Assembly: GCA_963665165.1 (NCBI GenBank)
Contig: OY761989.1
Location: 1,054,001-1,118,000, forward strand
Length of the DNA: 64,000 bases
Direction: 5' to 3'
From: G963663315 sp963665165
GTDB taxonomy: Bacteria; Pseudomonadota; Gammaproteobacteria; Arenicellales; Poriferihabitantaceae
A program made the translations under genes and the position numbers. The notes under the pieces were generated by a model, which was given only the letters and a program-made list of their open reading frames with translations, searched no databases and was not told the DNA's origin. Shown in pieces: positions 17,401 to 24,187 of this stretch (positions are counted from its first letter, which is position 1; every line of letters starts with the position of its first letter).

Positions 17401-17976
17401 GCCGGCATCATGGTGTCGATGCGGGTGTCACGGACCAGACGGGGAAAAATGGCGCTTGTCGTTCTCGACAATGAGATGCACCGGGTTGAAGTCATCCTGT
17501 TCCCGGAAAAATTCAACCAGTGTTCCGCCATCCTGCAAAAGGAGAACCTGCTGATTGCCTTTGGACAGTTCAGCGCTGACGAGGTCACGGGAGGTTGCCA
17601 GATGCGCGTGGAAAAAATCTGTGACCTCGATGAATTGCGCCGGCAATGTCTTGTCAGACTCGATTTGAACCTGACCCAGGAAGCGTTGACGACAGACAGA
17701 ATCGGGAATTTGCAATCCATTCTGGGTTCGTACCGTAGTGGTAACGGCGATAATTCCGTTGCGGTGCAAATCCACTATACCCGGCGCTCCGGCGAGACCG
17801 GGTTTTTGAACCTCGGTGATGGCTGGAGAGTGAACCCGGACCAGAATCTGTTTGCAGAGCTGGAAAACCAGTTCGGGATGGACAATATCAGTTGCCACTA
17901 TGACCCGTATTTGCGGGACCGGTTTCTACCCGGCAAACCGGATACCGGAAAGAACGCGAATGCCCACTCCATTTAA
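14431..17976 (+). CDS. dnaE: DNA polymerase III alpha subunit
   Basis: Replicative polymerase. ATG 14431, within the rnhB stop region, gives 1181 residues (E. coli 1160); the longer open frame upstream is rnhB in another frame. It contains an N-terminal PHP domain with FVHLHLHSEFSLADG, the polymerase palm with the aspartates of LPDFDIDFC (D404 and D406, matching E. coli D401 and D403), a helix-hairpin-helix region (YGLGALKGIGKGVV) and an OB fold (about residues 985-1075). It has no intein or proofreading exonuclease domain, so it is DnaE1-like. Confidence 0.96.
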   Translation: MTDAGAFVHLHLHSEFSLADGIVRLKPLVDGCAEFQQPAVALTDLSNLYGMVKFYRACLAKGVKPIIGCDVWVESPGSGKSVDRATVLCKDNTGYRNLSKLLTDAYLRGSVNNRIVIAWPELAGRNQGLLCLVDEHQGFVANLVSQGREPELPEWVDRYRSLFGDRVYFSISRIGAPGERDYISRVVRLSTRWNIGLVATNRVVFIHRQEFEAHEIRVCINNGRVLDDSRRPREYTDQQYLKSTQEMIELFSDLPVAIYNSIEIAKRCNVFLDFDQDHLPKYPDAGNRSEASLLRQYAEDGLAKRFSQPALYLPDGSCAVGQNYLERMNMELGVIENMGYPGYFLIVADFVEWARNHGIPVGPGRGSGAGSLVAWATGITDLDPLAYGLLFERFLNPERVSLPDFDIDFCVDGRDRVIDYVAERYGHDQVAQIITFGTMAAKAVVRDVGRVMGLPYGFVDQIAKLIPFEVGMTLEKALSREQSLKERYDAQEDVQELIDTALQLEGIARNVGKHAGGVVIAPKPLTEYAPLYADSHLNQAITQLDKDDLESVGLIKFDFLGVRTLTILDAAVKMVNQRKSANGEARIDLGQAPLDDAATFEFLRTGRTIAIFQIESRGARELLIRAHPEIFEDLVALVALYRPGPLQSGMVDDFVNRKAGREKIGYSHPELEPILESTYGVIIYQEQVMEIARSMAGYTLGGADLLRKAMGKKLPEEMAKQRETFVNGAVERGVERKLADNIFTLMDKFAGYGFNRSHSVAYALIAYHSAWMKTHYPAAFMAAALSAEMDKTDRVVTLLADSKSLGLTILPPDINSSFHTFRAMDDNRISYGLGALKGIGKGVVENIVTERERNDEYQSLQEFCRRVDMRKINKRVLEVLIKSGAMDVLGDNRAALMNDMDHAIKAADQHQQNRQAGQFDMFGIQESPPKNTESARIPDWTDEQRLAAEKETLGLYLTGHPYQRYARELDPISDRDAPSRDFSSPGNGIFAGIMVSMRVSRTRRGKMALVVLDNEMHRVEVILFPEKFNQCSAILQKENLLIAFGQFSADEVTGGCQMRVEKICDLDELRRQCLVRLDLNLTQEALTTDRIGNLQSILGSYRSGNGDNSVAVQIHYTRRSGETGFLNLGDGWRVNPDQNLFAELENQFGMDNISCHYDPYLRDRFLPGKPDTGKNANAHSI

Positions 17977-19744
17977 CGAAAACAACTGTGTCGTCGCGCA
18001 ACAGCCTTCCACGAACCGGTGGCTCTTTTTTCGCGATCCGGTCCATGTATTTTCCTCCGGGGATGCAGGGCGGGTCAAAGCCATTCTGGAGCAAACCACG
18101 CATCAGGTGGAAAGGAATCGGCAATTCGCCGCCGGCTTCGTCAGTTATGAAGCCTCTCCCGCTTTTGACGGACATTTCCCGGAACGGCCTGCCCAGGGGT
18201 TCCCGAAAATCTGGTTCGGGATATACGACCGCTATGAGGTGATCGACTTTCCCGAAAACGCGGCGGATAACGCCGACATACCGGACTGGGAACTTTCGCT
18301 CGCAGAGGCGGACTATCGAAAGGCGCTGACCCGAATAAAGGACTATATCCGGGAAGGGGATGCCTATCAGGTTAATTATTCCTTCCGGTTCCGGGCAAAC
18401 TGCAATATCGACAGTTGGTCCCTGTTCGTGCAGATGGTGCATTCCCAGAATCTGTCCAGACAGCCCGGCTATTGCGTTTATGTGAATACCGATGACTGGG
18501 CTGTTTGTTCCGCCTCTCCGGAACTGTTCCTGAGCCTGGATCAACGTGTCCTGAAGTCGAGGCCGATGAAGGGCACCGCCGCACGCGGGCATGGCTATGC
18601 AGATGATCTTGAAATTGGCAGGCAATTGCGGGAGTCCGGCAAGAATCGGGCTGAAAACATCATGATTACGGATATGGTCAGGAACGATATGGGCAAGATT
18701 GCCGATACCGGCACGGTCGAGGCCACCGACATTTTCTCATTGGAGAAATACCCTACATTCTGGGCCATGTCGACCACGGTGGAGTGTCTGACCGACGCTG
18801 GCCTGACTGAAATATTCCAGGCCCTGTTTCCTGCCGCCTCGATCACCGGCGCTCCGAAACTGCGCGCGATGGAAATCATCCATGAGCTTGAGAACCTACC
18901 CAGATATATTTATACCGGGGCTGCCGGGTTTGTGTTTCCGGGCGTACGCGCCCAGTTCAATGTAGCCATACGCACCATACTGATCGACAAGGAGAAGGAT
19001 AACGGCAAGAACAACGGCAGGGGCAGCGCGGAGTTTGGCGCCGGCGGCGGCATTGTCTGGGATTCGGACCCCGGCGACGAATTTCAGGAGTGTCATACCA
19101 AAGCCGCGGTGTTGACCTGTTCACAACCCTCGTTCGACCTGCTGGAAACCTTGAAGTGGACCCGGTCCGGAGGCTTTTTGAATCTCGATGACCATCTGTC
19201 GAGACTGGCCGATTCGGCTTCCTATTTTTCGTGGGAGGTGGATCTGGCCGGAATCCGGGACCAGTTGCGTTCGTTGTCGCCTGGTTTTCCTGAAACGGAC
19301 CAGCGAATTCGCCTGCGTGTTTCCAGACACGGCCAAATTCGTATCCATCATACTGACTGCCCGCCGCTGCCTGATCCGTATCGGGTCCGGCTGGCTGAAA
19401 ACCCGGTCGACTCCAACAACCGCTTCCTCTACCACAAGACCACGCATCGCGAGGTTTACGACCATGCGCTGGCCGCTTACCGGGATTGTGATGATGTGTT
19501 GTTATACAATGAAAGGGGAGAGGTCACCGAGTCCTGCCGGGCCAATATCCTCGTTGAACTGGATGGCGAGTTTCTGACTCCTCCGGTTTCATCCGGGTTG
19601 TTGGGCGGTGTCGGACGCGCCTTGTTGCTGGCTGGGGGAAAAGTGGCGGAGAAGGTGGTCTTGCGCGAACAGGTTGCCGATGCGGATTCGCTGTGGCTGG
19701 TGAATTCATCTCGCGGCTGCTGGCGGATATCTCTGCTGGATTGA
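17960..19744 (+). CDS. pabB: Fused aminodeoxychorismate synthase component I / aminodeoxychorismate lyase
   Basis: Makes p-aminobenzoate for folate. ATG 17960 overlaps dnaE by 17 nt and gives 594 residues. The N-terminal 350 residues are a PabB (chorismate-binding) domain, with KGTAARG, ENIMITDMVRNDMGKIA, FPAASITGAPKLRAMEI and the end of the active site near GGGIVWDSDP. The rest is a class IV PLP enzyme like PabC, with LLETLKWTRSGGFLNLDDHL, a candidate PLP lysine in FLYHKTTHR and YNERGEVTESCRANI. Such PabB-PabC fusions are known. A glutaminase partner (PabA) is not in the window. Confidence 0.9.
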   Translation: MPTPFNENNCVVAQQPSTNRWLFFRDPVHVFSSGDAGRVKAILEQTTHQVERNRQFAAGFVSYEASPAFDGHFPERPAQGFPKIWFGIYDRYEVIDFPENAADNADIPDWELSLAEADYRKALTRIKDYIREGDAYQVNYSFRFRANCNIDSWSLFVQMVHSQNLSRQPGYCVYVNTDDWAVCSASPELFLSLDQRVLKSRPMKGTAARGHGYADDLEIGRQLRESGKNRAENIMITDMVRNDMGKIADTGTVEATDIFSLEKYPTFWAMSTTVECLTDAGLTEIFQALFPAASITGAPKLRAMEIIHELENLPRYIYTGAAGFVFPGVRAQFNVAIRTILIDKEKDNGKNNGRGSAEFGAGGGIVWDSDPGDEFQECHTKAAVLTCSQPSFDLLETLKWTRSGGFLNLDDHLSRLADSASYFSWEVDLAGIRDQLRSLSPGFPETDQRIRLRVSRHGQIRIHHTDCPPLPDPYRVRLAENPVDSNNRFLYHKTTHREVYDHALAAYRDCDDVLLYNERGEVTESCRANILVELDGEFLTPPVSSGLLGGVGRALLLAGGKVAEKVVLREQVADADSLWLVNSSRGCWRISLLD

Positions 19745-19761
19745 TCCCTGAGCCGTTTTCG

Positions 19762-20502
19762 ATGCCGGGATTGAGTGAAATGGAATGGCTGCTTGCCGGC
19801 CTGATTTTTATCTGGTCCGGGTTCGTTCGCAGTGGTCTCGGCTTTGGCGGCGCCGCGCTCGGGTTGCCGTTGATGCTTCTGGTTTTCGATTCCCCGCTTT
19901 TCTGGCTGCCGATGGTGGCTATCCATCTGTTGATCTTTTCCATACTGACGGTCTATGATCGACTCAGGGAAGTGGACTGGTCCTACCTGAGAAAATCGCT
20001 GGCGGTCCTGATCATACCCAAGTTGGCCGGCGTGTTCGGGTTGCTCAGTCTGCCGAACGAAATACTGGTGGCGATCATCTATGGCGTTACCTTTTTATAC
20101 GGGTTGGCCTATCTGTGCAACTATGTTTTCCGCAGCAGGAACACTTTCTTCGACAATCTGTTGCTGGTGGTGGGGGGTTATGCGAGCGGGGTATCGCTGA
20201 TGGGGGCGCCGTTGATATCGGCGGTCTACGCGAGGAATGTGGCCCTGCAGGAATTGCGTGTCACATTATTTGTCCTCTGGGCCATTCTGGTGGTGATCAA
20301 GATGTCCACCCTGATCTATTTTGAAGTGGACCTGCAAGTTCGTTATGCCCTGTATTTCCTGCCTCTGGCGGCGGTCGGCCACTGGTTCGGGCTCAGGGCG
20401 CACATCCGGCTGATGCAAGGCGGCGGTAGCCATTACAAGCGGGCCATGGGGGTCGCCCTGGTCGTGATCAGTGGCTACGGCTTGTTCGCTGTCGCCGGAT
20501 GA
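19762..20502 (+). CDS. TSUP-family (TauE/SafE-like) membrane transporter
   Basis: A very hydrophobic protein of 246 residues with about eight membrane segments. The N-terminal repeat (IWSGFVRSGLGFGGAALGLP) and the half-way repeat with GGYASGVSLMGAPLI are typical of the TSUP family of sulfite, organosulfonate or other anion exporters. The substrate cannot be told. ATG 19762, 17 nt after pabB, is preferred; a GTG at 19693 would overlap the fusion gene by 52 nt and ATG 19780 is also possible. It may be co-transcribed with the methyltransferase 12 nt downstream. Confidence 0.75.
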   Translation: MPGLSEMEWLLAGLIFIWSGFVRSGLGFGGAALGLPLMLLVFDSPLFWLPMVAIHLLIFSILTVYDRLREVDWSYLRKSLAVLIIPKLAGVFGLLSLPNEILVAIIYGVTFLYGLAYLCNYVFRSRNTFFDNLLLVVGGYASGVSLMGAPLISAVYARNVALQELRVTLFVLWAILVVIKMSTLIYFEVDLQVRYALYFLPLAAVGHWFGLRAHIRLMQGGGSHYKRAMGVALVVISGYGLFAVAG

Positions 20503-20514
20503 GCCTCCTTCAGG

Positions 20515-21252
20515 ATGAGCCGGACAAAATCATCAGCGGGGGATGGCCTGATCGTCTCCAGAGGAGCCTGGCAGTTCGACGATGCCGTTCCCGGCGTGTT
20601 CGATACGCATATATCGAAATCCATTCCCGGATACCTGGAAGGGCATGATCTGGTCGTGGAGCGGATCCGGTCCAGGATGCAGAATAGCGGACGATGCTAT
20701 GACCTCGGTTGTTCGACCGGTACGCTGACGGCGAAAATGGCCGCCTGTTCCGATCCGGACCGGATGGTTATCGTCGGTATCGACCAGGTTGACGGGATGA
20801 TTGCACGGGCCGGGAACCGGTGCAAGGCGTTTGCCAATGTTTCATTCGAGCTTGCCGATATCGTCCATTATGATTTCCTGCCCTCATCGGTGATCGTAAG
20901 CTATTACACCTTGCACTTTACGCCAGTTGCGGGACGCATGGGCCTGGTCCGTCGAATATGCAGGGCGTTGCAGCCCGATGGCCTGTTTCTGCTGTTCGAG
21001 AAAATCCGGTTTTCCGACCCCCGGCTGGATCGGCAAATGACGGAAAAATATCACCGCTTCAAGAAATCCCGCGGATTTTCCAGTGAAGAAATCCGCAGCA
21101 AGGCGCAGGCCCTCGAAGGGGTGCTGAAGCCCAATACCGAAAGCGGAAATCTGGCGATGCTCGATCAGGCCGGATTCGGCCATGTATCCATCGTCTTCAA
21201 CGAGTTGTGCTGGCAGGGGTATCTGGCATCTGCGCAGCCCGTGCCGGATTAG
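20515..21252 (+). CDS. CmoA-like SAM-binding methyltransferase
   Basis: It has 245 residues and a Rossmann-type methyltransferase fold with CYDLGCSTGTLT as the SAM loop and VGIDQVDGMIARA after it. Similarity to CmoA (carboxy-SAM synthase for tRNA wobble uridine modification) runs along the whole length: GAWQFDDAVPGVFDTHISKSIPGY, LHFTP, LLFEKIRF, FKKSRGFSSEEI. In E. coli CmoA an Arg (199, from memory) holds the carboxyl of carboxy-SAM. It aligns here with Ala in EEIRSKAQALEGV, so ordinary SAM chemistry is more likely. The substrate is unknown, and no cmoB is adjacent. Confidence 0.7.
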   Translation: MSRTKSSAGDGLIVSRGAWQFDDAVPGVFDTHISKSIPGYLEGHDLVVERIRSRMQNSGRCYDLGCSTGTLTAKMAACSDPDRMVIVGIDQVDGMIARAGNRCKAFANVSFELADIVHYDFLPSSVIVSYYTLHFTPVAGRMGLVRRICRALQPDGLFLLFEKIRFSDPRLDRQMTEKYHRFKKSRGFSSEEIRSKAQALEGVLKPNTESGNLAMLDQAGFGHVSIVFNELCWQGYLASAQPVPD

Positions 21253-21270
21253 TCGTGCCAGGCGGCTGGT

Positions 21271-23115
21271 TCAGGCCAGTTGGCTGACATTGCGCACCGC
21301 TCCTTTCGAAGCGCTGGTGGTCAGGGCGGCATAAGCCTTCAACGCGCTGCTGACCACACGCTCGCGGTCCGGTTTCCAGCCATCGGCGCCCCTGGCTTCC
21401 ATCGCCTTCCTTCTTTGTTCGAGGACGACGTCATCGACCGCCAGATGAATCGACCTTTCAGGAATATCGATCTCGATCCGGTCGTTTTCTTCAACCAGTC
21501 CGATGAGTCCGCCTTCTGCCGCTTCGGGTGACACATGGCCGATCGACAGACCGGAGGTCGCCCCGGAAAATCGGCCATCGGTTACCAGCGCACATTCCCT
21601 GCCCAGGTTCTTCGATTTCAGGTAGGTGGTCGGGTAGAGCATTTCCTGCATGCCGGGCCCGCCCTTGGGGCCTTCGTACCGTATGACCACAATATCGCCC
21701 GGATGAACCTGATTACCGAGGATTCCGTCCACCGCGTCCTCCTGGCTTTCGAAAATCCTGGCTCTTCCGGAAAACTTCAGGATGCTTTCATCCACTCCGG
21801 CCGTTTTCACGATGCAGCCGTCTTCCGCGAGATTGCCGTACAGCACCGCCAGGCCGCCATCCTGGCTGAAAGCGTGTTTCAATCCACGGATACAACCCTT
21901 CTCCCGGTCGAGATCAAGGGTTTTATAGCGCTTGCTTTGGCTGAAAGCGATCTGGGTGGGGACCCCTCCCGGCGCGGCGCGGAAAAAGTCCTTGCGTTTC
22001 TGGTCTTCGGTCAGGCGGACATCCCATAGCGCGATGGCTTCTTCCATGCTGGTGGCATGGATGGTTTTGGCGCTTCGATTGATCAGGCCGGCCCGGTCCA
22101 GTTCGCCCAGTATCGCAACCACACCGCCGGCGCGGTGCACGTCCTCTACATGGACATCGGGTTTGGCTGGAGCCACCTTGCAAAGATTGGGCACTCTCCG
22201 GCTCAACCGGTCGATGTCCCTCATCGTGAAATCCACTTCACCTTCCTGGGCGGCGGCGAGCAGATGCAGAACCGTATTGGTTGAACCGCCCATCGCGATA
22301 TCCAGCGACATCGCGTTTTCGAACGCCTCGAAATTCGCGATGCTTCTTGGCAGGACTTCATGGTCGCCCTGTTCATAATACCGTCTGGCCGTGGCGACGA
22401 TGAGGCGGCCCGCTTCCAGGAACAATCGTTTCCGTTCGCCGTGGGTCGCCACGATGGTTCCGTTTCCCGGCAGGGAAAGTCCGAGAGCTTCCGTCAGGCA
22501 ATTCATTGAATTCGCGGTGAACATGCCGGAGCAGGAACCGCAGGTCGGACAGGCTGACCGTTCCATGGTTTCCGATTCGCTGTCGGTGACATTATCGTCC
22601 GCCGCCACCATCATCGCGTCTACCAGATCGACCGCCTTTTCATGATCGCGCCAGGTCACCTTGCCCGCTTCCATCGGTCCGCCCGACACGAAGATCGCGG
22701 GAATGTTCAGGCGCATGGCCGCCATCAACATGCCGGGGGTGATCTTATCGCAATTCGAAATACAGACCATGGCGTCGGCGCAATGCGCGTTGACCATGTA
22801 TTCGACCGAATCGGCAATGATCTCCCGGGACGGCAGTGAATACAACATGCCGCCATGTCCCATTGCGATGCCGTCATCCACCGCGATGGTGTTGAACTCC
22901 TTGGCGACTCCCCCCGCGGCTTCGATCTCGCGGGCAACCAGTTGTCCCATATCCTTCAGGTGGACATGTCCGGGAACGAACTGGGTAAACGAATTGGAGA
23001 CCGCAATGATCGGTTTGTCGAAATCATCATCTTTCATCCCCGTGGCGCGCCAAAGCGCCCGGGCCCCCGCCATGGTTCTGCCGCGGGTCGTAGTCCAGGA
23101 TCTGTAATCAGGCAT
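21271..23115 (-). CDS. ilvD: Dihydroxy-acid dehydratase
   Basis: Iron-sulfur enzyme of valine, isoleucine and leucine synthesis that dehydrates dihydroxy acids to 2-keto acids. It has 614 residues (E. coli 616). Cluster and Mg ligands are visible in CISNCDKITPGM and ERSACPTCGSCSGMFTANSM; the C-terminus has GRFSGATSGLSIGHVSPEAA. It is convergent with the CmoA-like gene, with 18 nt between them. No other ilv genes are nearby. The 172 nt between its start and the next gene show no convincing promoter or leader peptide. Confidence 0.97.
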   Translation of the reverse strand: MPDYRSWTTTRGRTMAGARALWRATGMKDDDFDKPIIAVSNSFTQFVPGHVHLKDMGQLVAREIEAAGGVAKEFNTIAVDDGIAMGHGGMLYSLPSREIIADSVEYMVNAHCADAMVCISNCDKITPGMLMAAMRLNIPAIFVSGGPMEAGKVTWRDHEKAVDLVDAMMVAADDNVTDSESETMERSACPTCGSCSGMFTANSMNCLTEALGLSLPGNGTIVATHGERKRLFLEAGRLIVATARRYYEQGDHEVLPRSIANFEAFENAMSLDIAMGGSTNTVLHLLAAAQEGEVDFTMRDIDRLSRRVPNLCKVAPAKPDVHVEDVHRAGGVVAILGELDRAGLINRSAKTIHATSMEEAIALWDVRLTEDQKRKDFFRAAPGGVPTQIAFSQSKRYKTLDLDREKGCIRGLKHAFSQDGGLAVLYGNLAEDGCIVKTAGVDESILKFSGRARIFESQEDAVDGILGNQVHPGDIVVIRYEGPKGGPGMQEMLYPTTYLKSKNLGRECALVTDGRFSGATSGLSIGHVSPEAAEGGLIGLVEENDRIEIDIPERSIHLAVDDVVLEQRRKAMEARGADGWKPDRERVVSSALKAYAALTTSASKGAVRNVSQLA

Positions 23116-23287
23116 GGTATTTTGTGCCGGGAAATTGAATATACCCGGATTCTAGCAAATTTACCCAGGTTCGGGGGCGCTGTGCTCCTTGCCTTCCCTG
23201 GTTGCGCCTGCCCGCCATCCTTCCCGCAAAGAGCCTGTCTCCGACGCCCGCCCGCCCGGGAATCCATGTCCAACCGTACTGGCCGGG

Positions 23288-23470
23288 CTAATCCCTGATT
23301 TCTATCATTTCCCCGTCAGGCATCAATTTCACAATCTTGCCTTCATGCAGGATAACGGCATATTGTCCAAGCCTGCGTTTCCTTTCCAGCGCTTCCGCAA
23401 CCGCTTCCCGCAGAACCTCCAGAGTTCTCAGTGTTTCTTCGGGAATTGTTTCTTCCGGGAGTGTTTCCAT
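23288..23470 (-). CDS. Small acidic-to-mixed protein partnered with the zeta-like kinase
   Basis: A 60-residue protein, not recognised. The N-terminal half (METLPEETIPEETLRTLEVL) is acidic and helical, a charged ERKRR patch follows, and the last third (YAVILHEGKIVKLMPDGEMI) looks like two beta-strands. The ATG at 23470 lies inside the end of the zeta-like gene (43-nt overlap), so the two are translated together. Size and coupling fit an antitoxin or regulator of the kinase, but this is inference; antitoxins usually come first and this gene is second. Confidence 0.6.
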   Translation of the reverse strand: METLPEETIPEETLRTLEVLREAVAEALERKRRLGQYAVILHEGKIVKLMPDGEMIEIRD

Positions 23471-24054
23471 CTTCTTGCTTCCTGTTCAATACGGTCAAAC
23501 ATTTGCTGGTTATAAATTTTCCTGTTCTCTTTTTGTTGCCTGAAAATCAAAACAGGCGCCGGGCCTGAATTCTCAAAGCACTGGGTCATATCGCATAGAG
23601 CGCTGTAACTATACAACAAATTGTGCAGGCCGCGGGTGAAACGTCTTGCAATGTCTTTTTCCGGAATATCATGACCGCCACTCGCAACACGTTCAGCAAC
23701 ACGCTGCTTTGCCAATCCCACATCACTTAGTGACAAGTAAACAAGATTAACCCGCCAGCCTTCTGCCTGCAATTCATCAGTCAAGCGCAAATATCCATGT
23801 CCGGCCAGGGTCGTCTCAAAGGCAAAATGGATACGCTTATGTACGCATGATTTGATCTCCTTAAGAAACAACCTGCTGGCGGCAATCCATTCTGCTTCAG
23901 GAGACAATGGCGACAGACCAGCGGCAATCAAGTCGGCATTGATAAAATGTTTACAGTTCGCCACGATGGGCAGAAATCTCATTGCGAATGTTGTTTTGCC
24001 CGCACCGTTGGGTCCTGCAACAATTGTGCAGGTGGGTTTATCCATTTCTTCCAC
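23428..24054 (-). CDS. Zeta-toxin-like P-loop kinase
   Basis: It has 208 residues. The Walker A motif GPNGAGKTT is at residues 14-22, followed by HFINADLIAAGLSPLSPE and FETTLAGHGYL, the layout of the zeta toxin/PezT-like nucleotide kinase family. Classical zeta toxins phosphorylate UDP-N-acetylglucosamine, but many relatives of this short chromosomal type are uncharacterised. A second ATG (24045) is three codons in. The downstream small gene overlaps it. It is divergent from the DUF262 gene, 133 nt apart, and the pair looks like a mobile toxin-antitoxin or defence patch. Confidence 0.75.
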   Translation of the reverse strand: MEEMDKPTCTIVAGPNGAGKTTFAMRFLPIVANCKHFINADLIAAGLSPLSPEAEWIAASRLFLKEIKSCVHKRIHFAFETTLAGHGYLRLTDELQAEGWRVNLVYLSLSDVGLAKQRVAERVASGGHDIPEKDIARRFTRGLHNLLYSYSALCDMTQCFENSGPAPVLIFRQQKENRKIYNQQMFDRIEQEARRWKHSRKKQFPKKH

Positions 24055-24187
24055 GTTTAGAACACCTCATAACTATCTTTGGAATTGCTCCGGGGTTATC
24101 GGAGGCCAATAATCTTGAGAGGATTAGTTGATATAATGAAGGATTGGATTATAAAAGCCAACAACATTCAGTATGAGGGAAGCCGGA

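Noticed and set aside
23116..23287. Leader peptide or attenuator for ilvD
   Set aside because: No run of Ile, Val or Leu codons and no convincing terminator stem upstream of the ilvD start.
24055..24187. Promoter with TATAAT at 24132-24137 before the DUF262 gene
   Set aside because: The -10 is perfect, but the best -35 (TTGAGA, 24115-24120) is only 11 nt away, so I do not list it as a feature.
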